Program-made: the position numbers and the translations under genes | Part shown: in pieces, positions 1-6,142 of the stretch | How positions within the stretch are numbered: position 1 is the stretch's first letter | How the letters are laid out: every line of letters starts with the position of its first letter | The notes under the pieces: model-generated | Told to the model about the DNA's origin: nothing | The model's database searches: none | Seen by the model: only the letters and a program-made list of their open reading frames with translations | Assembly (NCBI GenBank): GCA_905479545.1 | Contig: CAJQNE010000199.1 | Location: forward strand, 1-6,260 | Direction of reading: 5' to 3' | DNA: 6,260 nucleotides | Source of the DNA: an uncultured Gammaproteobacteria bacterium | GTDB lineage: Bacteria > Pseudomonadota > Gammaproteobacteria > CAJQNE01

Positions 1-331
1 CGAACATAATATGCGCCGCCCACACACCGAGCACGCCGCCAATAATTTGCGCAGCGGAGTAGAGCGCCACTTCATGAAGCGGGCTGCGGTTTGCGATAGC
101 AAAAGCGATGGTGACCGACGGATTAAAGTGCGCGCCGGATATTGGCCCCAGTGTAAGGATTAATACGTATAAACCACAGCCCGTTGCGAGAGCGTTGGCG
201 AGCAGAGCAATGGCGTCGTTCCCGGCGGCCAGTTGTTGGCCCATGATGCCGGAGCCAATCACCACCATCAGGAGCCCTGCAGTGCCGATTAGCTCGGCAG
301 TCGCGCGGATAGCTAAGCTGTTTATTGGCAC
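1..331 (-). CDS. Aquaporin/aquaglyceroporin (MIP family, AqpS-like), 3' end cut by window edge
   Basis: Predicted inner-membrane channel of the major intrinsic protein family. In this context it probably passes arsenite, As(OH)3, out of the cell down its gradient. The minus-strand frame from GTG at 331-329 gives 110 residues before the window ends, about half of a usual family member of roughly 230. Visible parts are a first membrane helix (about 8-30, with AELIGTAGLLMVVIGSGIMG), a second helix (about 40-62), the loop-B half-helix with SGAHFNPSVT at 66-74, and a third helix (about 86-108). The first pore motif is NPS (70-72) instead of canonical NPA. The second NPA motif lies outside the window. 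The GTG start is chosen because it precedes the first helix by the usual few residues and sits two bases after the arsR-arsC stop codon, implying co-transcription and perhaps translational coupling. The family call is firm. Arsenite as substrate is inferred from the neighbour; water or glycerol remain possible. Confidence 0.88.
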   Translation of the reverse strand, partial: MPINSLAIRATAELIGTAGLLMVVIGSGIMGQQLAAGNDAIALLANALATGCGLYVLILTLGPISGAHFNPSVTIAFAIANRSPLHEVALYSAAQIIGGVLGVWAAHIMF

Positions 332-333
332 GG

Positions 334-1182
334 TTATTGAACTTCTTCGCCAATCCGCTGAGCGGCCTGCTGGCATTCTGCAGCGGTCATCTCGTGAAGC
401 GGCAGTTCAGCAAAGGCTGCAATGCGGCGTTTGAGAATGGCGTAGGCCGCTTCAAAAGCAGCATCTATTTCTGCCTCGCTGCCAGCTACATCTGCGGGGT
501 CGACCACGCCCCAATGAGCGGTCGTCGGCTGGCCGGGCCATATTGGGCACACTTCGTTCGCGGCGTTGCCGCAGACAGTAATAATAAAGTCCATCTTCGG
601 CGCGTTGGCGCCCGAAAATTCATCCCAGCTCTTGCTTCTCGCTTCTAGCTCCAACCCATGACGGTTGAGCAGCCGTAGCGCCCCCGGATTTGGCTTGCCG
701 GTGGGTTGGCTACCGGCACTGTAGGCATTAAATTTGCCTTGGCCGATTCGATTGTCGGCCAAGGCTGCCTCGGCCATTATGGAACGTGCTGAGTTGCCGG
801 TGCAGAGCACCAAGACATTAAATTTCGGGGCGTTCGATGGGGTGGTCATGGCGGGTATTTGAACCTCATTGTCGATGGCTGCACAGCTTTGGCCGTTACA
901 GCAATTTTCCAGTAAGTAGGCGACCAGGGCGTCCATTTGGTCGAAGCGCGGTGAGTAGCGAATTTCCCGGCCGGCGGGTGCAGCTTGAATGAGTCCGGAG
1001 TGCGTTAGCGTTTTAAGGTGAAACGACAACGTCGCTTTCGGCAGCGCCAGAGCGGTGGCTAGCGTGCCGGCATTTTGTGGAACCGGGGCGTGCTGAACCA
1101 GAAAGCGGAAGACCTCCAGTCGCGAGGTTTGCGCTAAGGCAGCGAGCTTTTCAACGGCGCTATTAATGTTATTCGTTTCCAT
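334..1182 (-). CDS. ArsR-ArsC fusion: As(III)-responsive repressor fused to arsenate reductase
   Basis: A 282-residue cytoplasmic protein with two domains. Residues about 8-92 form an ArsR/SmtB winged helix; the recognition region is around PKATLSFHLKTLTHSGLI (48-65). It is followed by C94, C95 and C100 (ENCCNGQSC), the cysteine arrangement of the Acidithiobacillus ferrooxidans type of As(III)-sensing ArsR. After a linker (about 101-119), residues 120-255 form a low-molecular-weight-phosphatase-type arsenate reductase. It has the CX5R P-loop CTGNSARS (nucleophile C127, R133), resolving-type cysteines C204 and C212, and HWGVVDPA with the likely catalytic D229. This predicts arsenate reduction to arsenite by a cysteine relay recharged by thioredoxin or glutaredoxin. 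ATG at 1182-1180 is preferred over an upstream in-frame TTG at 1203 because it fits the ArsR N-terminus and the TTG would sit inside a candidate operator. No clear Shine-Dalgarno precedes it. The gene heads the unit that continues into the aquaporin and is probably autorepressed. Confidence 0.93.
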   Translation of the reverse strand: METNNINSAVEKLAALAQTSRLEVFRFLVQHAPVPQNAGTLATALALPKATLSFHLKTLTHSGLIQAAPAGREIRYSPRFDQMDALVAYLLENCCNGQSCAAIDNEVQIPAMTTPSNAPKFNVLVLCTGNSARSIMAEAALADNRIGQGKFNAYSAGSQPTGKPNPGALRLLNRHGLELEARSKSWDEFSGANAPKMDFIITVCGNAANEVCPIWPGQPTTAHWGVVDPADVAGSEAEIDAAFEAAYAILKRRIAAFAELPLHEMTAAECQQAAQRIGEEVQ

Positions 1183-1203
1183 TGTTCTAATATTACCGAA
1201 CAA
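1182..1203. promoter_or_regulatory. Candidate ArsR operator (inverted repeat)
   Basis: TTGTTC at 1182-1187 and GAACAA at 1198-1203 are perfect 6-bp arms around a 10-bp AT-rich spacer. The element touches the ATG of the arsR-arsC gene. A dyad of about 20 bp at the start of an ArsR gene is the usual form of an autoregulatory site. A possible minus-strand -10 hexamer, TGTAAT (complement of 1212-1217), lies just upstream, so a repressor here would cover the transcription start. No convincing -35 accompanies it. Assignment to ArsR rests on position and symmetry only. Confidence 0.4.
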
Positions 1204-1231
1204 TTGTGTCGATTACATGACAGCCGCAAAG

Positions 1232-1259
1232 AATTTACCGGGGTAAATTTGCCGGTTTA
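1232..1259. repeat. Palindrome and imperfect 14-bp tandem repeat in the divergent intergenic region
   Basis: AATTTACC at 1232-1239 and GGTAAATT at 1242-1249 are perfect 8-bp inverted arms separated by GG. The same stretch reads as two adjacent 14-bp units, AATTTACCGGGGTA (1232-1245) and AATTTGCCGGTTTA (1246-1259), identical at 11 of 14 positions. It lies between the divergently transcribed arsR-arsC and methyltransferase genes, upstream of both, where a regulator site would be expected. No T-tract follows the dyad on either strand, so a terminator is unlikely. The binding protein is unknown. Confidence 0.4.
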
Positions 1260-1313
1260 AAAAGGAGACGCGCTACACTGGCTGCCTGTCAATTGCTTAA
1301 AAACAACACGTAT

Positions 1314-1778
1314 ATGTCACCGAATAAATTAAAGCACCGAATTCCGCCGCCAGTGGTTACCAGTATCTCAGCGCTAATTATGTGGGCGCTGGCGGAAATT
1401 TTTCCGCAAGCCGTAGCGGCCAAAAGTTCTAGTACTCTGGCGCTGATATTCTCCGCGGTCGGGCTGGTATTTGCCGGTGCCGGTATGGCCGCTTTTGCAC
1501 AACAAAAAACCACGGTTAACCCGCTTGATTTGCAGAAAACCACGGCGCTGGTCACGCACGGCATCTACCGCGTTACCCGCAATCCAATGTACGTGGGTAT
1601 GTTGTTTTTGTTGTTTGGTTGGGCGCTTTATTTGGCCAATATTCTGTCGATGCTGTGGTTGGCACCCTGGGTGGTTTACATGAGCCATATGCAAATTGCG
1701 CCCGAAGAGCAGGCGATGGAAGCGTTATTTGGCGATGAGTACCGGGCGTACTGCCAGCAGGTACGGCGCTGGTTATAG
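1314..1778 (+). CDS. Small membrane methyltransferase of the ICMT/phospholipid methyltransferase superfamily
   Basis: A 154-residue predicted inner-membrane protein. Hydrophobic segments lie at about 11-30, 40-62 and 92-126, the last long enough for a helical hairpin. The signature half is C-terminal: HGIYRVTRNPMYVG (82-95) matches the family's HG-Y-R-RNP-Y-G motif, and PEEQAMEALFGDEYRAY (130-146) matches the E-E-L-FG-Y-Y motif. In isoprenylcysteine carboxyl methyltransferase-like proteins these regions form the S-adenosylmethionine pocket. The methyl acceptor of the small bacterial members is generally unknown, so no specific reaction is claimed. ATG at 1314 is chosen because the resulting N-terminus, a short basic stretch then IPPPVV, looks typical of the group. 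It lacks a clear Shine-Dalgarno; an in-frame TTG at 1293 and a CTG at 1278 behind AAGGAG are alternatives. The gene is divergent from arsR-arsC, but nothing in the protein ties it to arsenic. Confidence 0.85.
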   Translation: MSPNKLKHRIPPPVVTSISALIMWALAEIFPQAVAAKSSSTLALIFSAVGLVFAGAGMAAFAQQKTTVNPLDLQKTTALVTHGIYRVTRNPMYVGMLFLLFGWALYLANILSMLWLAPWVVYMSHMQIAPEEQAMEALFGDEYRAYCQQVRRWL

Positions 1779-1881
1779 GCTTGTTAGTTCGGGGGTGTAT
1801 CCTCAGCAAGCTTAGTGGCGTCACAAACTGAGCTGGCACAGCATCTGCAGCAAGTATTTATCTGACATTGAACTATGCTGA

Positions 1882-1932
1882 TTACCTTGCCGTTGGGTTT
1901 GTTCAACGGCAATTGCTACTGAATCAAGGTAA
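1882..1932 (+). promoter_or_regulatory. Overlapping inverted repeats in the acnA upstream region
   Basis: TTGCCGTTG (1887-1895) pairs perfectly with CAACGGCAA (1904-1912) across an 8-nt loop; two G-U pairs could extend the stem inward if transcribed. An outer perfect 8-bp pair, TTACCTTG (1882-1889) with CAAGGTAA (1925-1932), shares TTG (1887-1889) with the inner stem, so the full versions compete for those three bases. CAATTGC occurs twice as a direct repeat (1910-1916, 1933-1939). No T-tract follows. It could be an RNA leader structure or DNA operators; whether it is transcribed depends on the unmapped promoter. Confidence 0.4.
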
Positions 1933-1983
1933 CAATTGCAGTGTAATTATTATCCCGCTGCCGCATCGCGACGGTGTAAAACC

Positions 1984-1988
1984 GGAGG
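1984..1988 (+). promoter_or_regulatory. Ribosome binding site deciding the acnA start
   Basis: GGAGG lies 7 nt before ATG at 1996. It fixes the start there rather than at the in-frame TTG at 1936, whose 20 extra residues do not resemble an aconitase N-terminus. Confidence 0.9.
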
Positions 1989-1995
1989 CTTCAAA

Positions 1996-4749
1996 ATGAC
2001 GACTAAAAATAGCAGTTTCGCTTGTTCTGATTCGATCGATTACCAAGGCAAAGCGCTAAAGTATTTCAGTTTGACGAAACTGGAAGCGCAAGGGCACGAC
2101 ATTGGTCGCCTGCCGTTTGCGCTGAAAATTTTGTTGGAAAATTTATTGCGTCATGAAGACGGCGAAAGCGTTAGTCGTGAAGATATTGAGGCGGTACTAA
2201 ACTGGGATAACAAAGCGGCACCGAGCCGGGAGATTAATTACACCCCGGCGCGTGTCGTGTTGCAGGACTTTACCGGCGTACCGGCTATTGTTGACCTGGC
2301 GGCGATGCGTGATGCCATGACGCAACTTGGTGGCGACCCGCAGAAAATTAATCCACTGTCGCCTGCAGAGCTGGTGATCGACCACTCGGTGATGGTTGAT
2401 GAGTTCGCCCACCATGGCGCGCTGCATAAAAATGCCGAGATGGAATTTTCGCGTAACCGTGAGAGATACCAGTTTCTGCGTTGGGGGCAAACCGCATTCG
2501 ACAACTTTACGGTCGTGCCGCCGGATACCGGCATTGTTCACCAGGTAAACCTCGAAAAACTCGCACGGGTTGCGTTTGTAAACCAAGCGACTAGTGAGGT
2601 TTATCCGGATACTTGCGTCGGCACAGATTCGCATACCACCATGGTAAACGGCCTCGGCGTGCTGGGTTGGGGGGTTGGTGGCATTGAAGCTGAAGCCGCG
2701 ATGCTTGGCCAGCCGGTAACCATGCTATTGCCGCAGGTGGTAGGCATGAAGTTATCGGGTGAATTGGCCGAAGGCGTGACAGCCACAGATTTAGTGCTGA
2801 CGGTTACCGAAACGCTCCGCGAACTCGGGGTAGTCGGTAAGTTTGTTGAATTTTTTGGCGACGGCCTGAGTGGTTTAACGCTGGCCGACCGGGCGACACT
2901 GTCGAATATGGCGCCGGAGTACGGCGCTACCTGCGGAATTTTCCCTATAGACGGCGAAACGCTGCGCTATCTGAAATTAACCGGCCGCGATGCTGACCAT
3001 ATCAAGTTAATTAAGAAGTGGGCTAAAGCCAATACCTTGTGGCGGGAAGAGGGCGAGCCACCGGCTGATTACAGTGATGTTGTTGAGCTCAACCTGGCGA
3101 AGGTTCAGCCTAGTTTAGCCGGGCCAAAACGGCCGCAGGATCGTATTTTGCTCAGTGACATGCAGAGCAGCTACGACCAGCATTTCGGCCCGCTGGCGGC
3201 GAAGCGTAGGGAAGACCGTGAACGCGCCAATACTATGCAGGCTGAAGGTGGTGATCCTAGTAGCGACGTAGCCGATAACGGCATTAGTGCCGGTTGCGCG
3301 CCCGTGACCTACGATGGCAGTGAATTTGAGCTTAAAGATGGCGCCGTTGTTATCGCCGCGATTACCTCTTGCACCAACACCTCTAACCCAGCCGTTATGA
3401 TGGCTGCTGGCCTATTGGCCAGAAACGCCGCTGCCAAGGGGCTAACCACTAAGCCGTGGGTTAAAACGTCATTGGCCCCGGGTTCGCTGGCGGTGACTGA
3501 TTATTTAACCAAGGCCGGGCTGATCGATGACCTTGAAACACTTGGTTTTCACGTCGTGGCGTATGGCTGCACTACCTGTATTGGTAACTCCGGGCCGTTG
3601 CCAAAACCAATCGGTGATGCAATAAGAGAGCACGATTTAGTGGCTGCGGCGGTACTTTCCGGTAACCGTAATTTTGAAGGCCGCGTGCACGGCGATGTGC
3701 AGTTGAATTTCCTCGCAAGTCCGCCGTTGGTGGTGGCGTACGCGCTTGCCGGTACGGTAAATATAAACTTAACGACCGACCCACTCGGTGAGGACGCCGA
3801 CGGTAAGCCGGTGTACCTAAAAGATATCTGGCCGGGTGGTGATGAGATACAGCAGCTGATTACCGGCAATATCGATAGCGGCATGTTTGTCGATGCCTAC
3901 GAAAAAGCCTTCAAAGGCGATCAGCGCTGGCGCGACCTGGAGATTCCGGAGGGCGAAAAGTTTCAGTGGACTGATGACTCTACGTATATCCGCAATCCAC
4001 CGTATTTTGAGGGTATGGGTCATACCGTTAATGAGCTTAGTGACGTAACCGGTGCCCGCTGTTTGGCGAAGTTGGGCGACTCGATCACCACCGACCATAT
4101 TTCGCCAGCAGGCACTATCACTGCTGACAGCCCCGCCGGCCGCTATTTGCAGGAGCATGGAATTAAGCCAAAAGACTTTAATTCCTACGGTTCACGGCGC
4201 GGCAATCACGAAGTAATGATGCGCGGCACGTTCGCAAACGTGCGGCTGCGCAACCAATTGGCAGCCGATACCGAAGGCGGGTGGACTACCCATATACCGA
4301 CCGACGAAGTTATGTCGATTTACGACGCGGCTATGAAGTACCAAGCTGATGGCACGCCGCTTGTGGTGCTGGGTGGTAAGGAATATGGCACGGGTTCATC
4401 CCGTGATTGGGCCGCCAAAGGCACACTGTTATTGGGTGTGAAAGCGGTAATCGTTGAAAGCTATGAACGGATACATCGCTCGAACCTGGTTGGAATGGGG
4501 GTGCTGCCGCTGCAGTTTGCCAGCGGAGATAGTCACGAAGCGCTGGGCTTAGACGGATCTGAAACATTTGATATCAGCGGCCTGAAGCGGGGAGCTAAAC
4601 AAGTTAAAGTCACCGCAACAACAGCTGATGGCGAGACCATAGCGTTCGAATGCGAAGTGCGAATAGATACCCCGGTGGAGTGGGACTACTACCAGCACGG
4701 TGGCATTTTGCATTACGTGTTGCGGCAACTGGCAGCAGTGAATGACTAA
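1996..4749 (+). CDS. acnA: Aconitate hydratase A (monomeric [4Fe-4S] aconitase)
   Basis: A 917-residue cytoplasmic enzyme that interconverts citrate and isocitrate via cis-aconitate in the TCA and glyoxylate cycles. It is slightly longer than Escherichia coli AcnA (891), partly through a charged linker at about 404-445. The N-terminal catalytic domains carry TDSHTTM (210-216) and GLGVLGWGVGGIEAE. Cluster ligands are C459 (TSCTNTSNP), C525 and C528 (YGCTTCIGNSGPL), with the same 66 and 69 residue offsets as E. coli AcnA C435/C501/C504. The C-terminal swivel domain includes GDSITTDHISPAG and the active-site loop GTGSSRDWAAKG (S801, S802, R803), followed by ESYERIHRSNLVGMGVLPLQF-type sequence. 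Nothing essential is missing. The layout is AcnA/IRP1-like; no prp genes suggest the methylcitrate AcnD role. It has a strong RBS, a structured upstream region, and overlaps the next gene by 8 bp, so the two form an operon. Family knowledge: oxidised or iron-free AcnA can bind mRNA, including its own. Confidence 0.97.
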   Translation: MTTKNSSFACSDSIDYQGKALKYFSLTKLEAQGHDIGRLPFALKILLENLLRHEDGESVSREDIEAVLNWDNKAAPSREINYTPARVVLQDFTGVPAIVDLAAMRDAMTQLGGDPQKINPLSPAELVIDHSVMVDEFAHHGALHKNAEMEFSRNRERYQFLRWGQTAFDNFTVVPPDTGIVHQVNLEKLARVAFVNQATSEVYPDTCVGTDSHTTMVNGLGVLGWGVGGIEAEAAMLGQPVTMLLPQVVGMKLSGELAEGVTATDLVLTVTETLRELGVVGKFVEFFGDGLSGLTLADRATLSNMAPEYGATCGIFPIDGETLRYLKLTGRDADHIKLIKKWAKANTLWREEGEPPADYSDVVELNLAKVQPSLAGPKRPQDRILLSDMQSSYDQHFGPLAAKRREDRERANTMQAEGGDPSSDVADNGISAGCAPVTYDGSEFELKDGAVVIAAITSCTNTSNPAVMMAAGLLARNAAAKGLTTKPWVKTSLAPGSLAVTDYLTKAGLIDDLETLGFHVVAYGCTTCIGNSGPLPKPIGDAIREHDLVAAAVLSGNRNFEGRVHGDVQLNFLASPPLVVAYALAGTVNINLTTDPLGEDADGKPVYLKDIWPGGDEIQQLITGNIDSGMFVDAYEKAFKGDQRWRDLEIPEGEKFQWTDDSTYIRNPPYFEGMGHTVNELSDVTGARCLAKLGDSITTDHISPAGTITADSPAGRYLQEHGIKPKDFNSYGSRRGNHEVMMRGTFANVRLRNQLAADTEGGWTTHIPTDEVMSIYDAAMKYQADGTPLVVLGGKEYGTGSSRDWAAKGTLLLGVKAVIVESYERIHRSNLVGMGVLPLQFASGDSHEALGLDGSETFDISGLKRGAKQVKVTATTADGETIAFECEVRIDTPVEWDYYQHGGILHYVLRQLAAVND

Positions 4750-6142
4750 TTGGCTCAGTGATAGCACTGAGGCGATTGTGGGTCGGATTCGACGATTGTG
4801 GTTCAGGGTTCGCGACAGCTTCTGGGGGTTCCCGCTTGCGCTGGTGTTACTGGCCATTGTCGTTGCGTATTTGTTGGTCGGAATTGACTCCACAGGGCTC
4901 GTGCCCACTGAGTGGTTAAGCTTCTGGTTGTGGGCCGATGGCATCGACGAAGCGCGGGCTGTTTCCACCAGTATCGCGGCAGCGGCGATATCCACTGCCG
5001 GAGTCACATTTTCTATCACTATGGTAGTGCTGACGCTGGCGGCGAGCCAGTTGGGGCCGCGATTACTACGCAATTTTACCAGTGACCGGAAAGTGCAGTT
5101 TACGCTCGGAACCTTGCTGGCGACATTCGTTTATAGCCTTATTTTGTTGCGCGCCATGGGTACGAATGACGATGGTAATTTTGTGCCGCACCTCGCGGTA
5201 TCAATCAATATGGGGCTGGCGCTGTTGGCCATTGGGACCTTTATCCTGTTTATTGCCCACGTGGTAACGGATATTCAGGCTCCGAGGGTGATAGAGCGGG
5301 TTGGCCTCGAGTTGGATGAGGCGATAAGGACAACCTACCCTGCGGAAGGGCGAGCTAGCGATGATGCTCCGCCGCAGCGTGACCCTGACGCTGTGTTAGC
5401 AAGTCGCAGCAGCGGATTTTTTCAACAATTTGATCACGGTTCTTTGCTGCCGCTTTGTAGCAAACACCAGCTGCAGCTCAGGGTGCTACGAACAACCGGT
5501 GAGTACATATTGCATGGCGCGCCGCTGTTAGAGATTTGGCGTGAGGAAGGGGCTGAGACAGATGATGATGAATGGTTGAGCGATGAGCTGGAGAAGAACC
5601 TGCTGGCGGCAGTAATAATTTCCTCCCAACGGCTACCGGTGCAAGACGTAACGTTTGCGATGAACCAATTGGCCGAAATCGCGATTCGGGCATTATCACC
5701 CGGAATTAATGATCCGTTCACCGCTATGAATGCACTTAATCGGCTAGCGGATGGGCTGAACTACATTAGTCGGCGTGGCGAAGAGCAGTTAGTTGTTTGC
5801 GAAGATGATGAGCCCCGGTTGTTTATTCAGGGGCTGCCGAAGGCCGATACCGTAGGCACTGCTTTTAATACCGTGCGTGAATACGCTGCCAGTAGCCACC
5901 TGTTAACCCGACATGTACTCAGTTTGATTGATCGGCTACTACCTAGAGTCGACAATGAGCCAATGCGTGACCGGTTGGGCGAGGAAGCGCGGCTGTACGC
6001 CGATATTTATTTGGCAACGTCGCCGGTTGATTCAGACAAGCAGCCCATCGAGCGGCTAATTAACCGGATTGCCGATCGCTGTGAATCAATTGGTGAGAGC
6101 AATACTGATGAGGGCAGTGACTACGGAACAGCGGGAGATTAG
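4742..6142 (+). CDS. DUF2254 family membrane protein
   Basis: A 466-residue predicted inner-membrane protein of unknown function. An amphipathic basic N-terminus (GRIRRLWFRVRDSFWG) precedes hydrophobic segments at about 30-48, 78-104, 122-139 and 152-174. The stretch STAGVTFSITMVVLTLAASQLGPRLLRNF (84-112), FVPHL (147-151) and ALSPGINDPFTAMNAL (317-332) are hallmarks of DUF2254 (Pfam PF10011) as I know the family. The C-terminal 290 residues are soluble; an acidic run (EGAETDDDEW, 269-278) and an acidic tail (452-466) stand out. No catalytic motif is recognisable. The ATG lies inside the acnA 3' end (ATGACTAA, 8-bp overlap) without an obvious Shine-Dalgarno, so expression probably depends on coupled translation from acnA. 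Length is close to that usual for the family and the frame is intact. The family call is good; the function and any link to aconitase are unknown. Confidence 0.88.
   Translation: MTNWLSDSTEAIVGRIRRLWFRVRDSFWGFPLALVLLAIVVAYLLVGIDSTGLVPTEWLSFWLWADGIDEARAVSTSIAAAAISTAGVTFSITMVVLTLAASQLGPRLLRNFTSDRKVQFTLGTLLATFVYSLILLRAMGTNDDGNFVPHLAVSINMGLALLAIGTFILFIAHVVTDIQAPRVIERVGLELDEAIRTTYPAEGRASDDAPPQRDPDAVLASRSSGFFQQFDHGSLLPLCSKHQLQLRVLRTTGEYILHGAPLLEIWREEGAETDDDEWLSDELEKNLLAAVIISSQRLPVQDVTFAMNQLAEIAIRALSPGINDPFTAMNALNRLADGLNYISRRGEEQLVVCEDDEPRLFIQGLPKADTVGTAFNTVREYAASSHLLTRHVLSLIDRLLPRVDNEPMRDRLGEEARLYADIYLATSPVDSDKQPIERLINRIADRCESIGESNTDEGSDYGTAGD

Larger units (their letters stand above)
1779..1995. 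other. Intergenic region upstream of acnA
   Basis: These 217 bp hold no credible gene. The 3' half carries the nested inverted repeats and the ribosome binding site listed separately. A weak promoter candidate is CTGAAT (1919-1924) with TGTAAT (1942-1947) at 17-bp spacing; TATTAT at 1948-1953 is a second possible -10. Neither is strong. I see no stem followed by a T-tract that would terminate the methyltransferase transcript, so read-through into acnA cannot be excluded. Confidence 0.4.

Noticed and set aside
123..353. Minus-strand open frame of 76 codons overlapping the aquaporin gene
   Set aside because: It is arginine-rich and lacks family features, while the overlapping frame from GTG 331 gives clear MIP helices and the NPS motif.
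325..648. Plus-strand open frame antisense to the ArsC domain
   Set aside because: The opposite strand encodes the conserved arsenate reductase; this frame has no recognisable domain or RBS.
1287..1292. Perfect TTGACA (minus strand) as -35 of arsR-arsC
   Set aside because: No acceptable -10 hexamer lies 16-18 bp downstream; the position at that distance reads GTCTCC.
1314..1778. Arsenic methyltransferase (ArsM) or methylthiol methyltransferase MddA as identity of the small methyltransferase
   Set aside because: ArsM is a soluble Rossmann-fold enzyme, unlike this membrane protein; MddA shares the superfamily but is considerably longer. Divergent position next to arsR is not enough.
1887..1912. 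Rho-independent terminator for the methyltransferase gene
   Set aside because: The stem is strong but no T-tract follows, and it lies more than 100 bp after the stop codon.
1936..1995. TTG start adding 20 residues to AcnA
   Set aside because: The ATG at 1996 has GGAGG at 7-nt spacing and gives a normal AcnA N-terminus; the extension would run through the leader.
2197..2634. Minus-strand open frame of 145 codons inside acnA
   Set aside because: It is antisense to conserved aconitase sequence and has no domain; a codon-structure shadow.
1996..4749. AcnD (2-methylcitrate dehydratase) instead of AcnA
   Set aside because: The length and AcnA/IRP1-type motifs fit AcnA, and no prpB, prpC or prpF lies nearby.
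4549..5073. Minus-strand open frame of 174 codons spanning the acnA/DUF2254 junction
   Set aside because: It is antisense to two confidently identified proteins; its composition resembles a reverse-strand shadow, with no recognisable motif.
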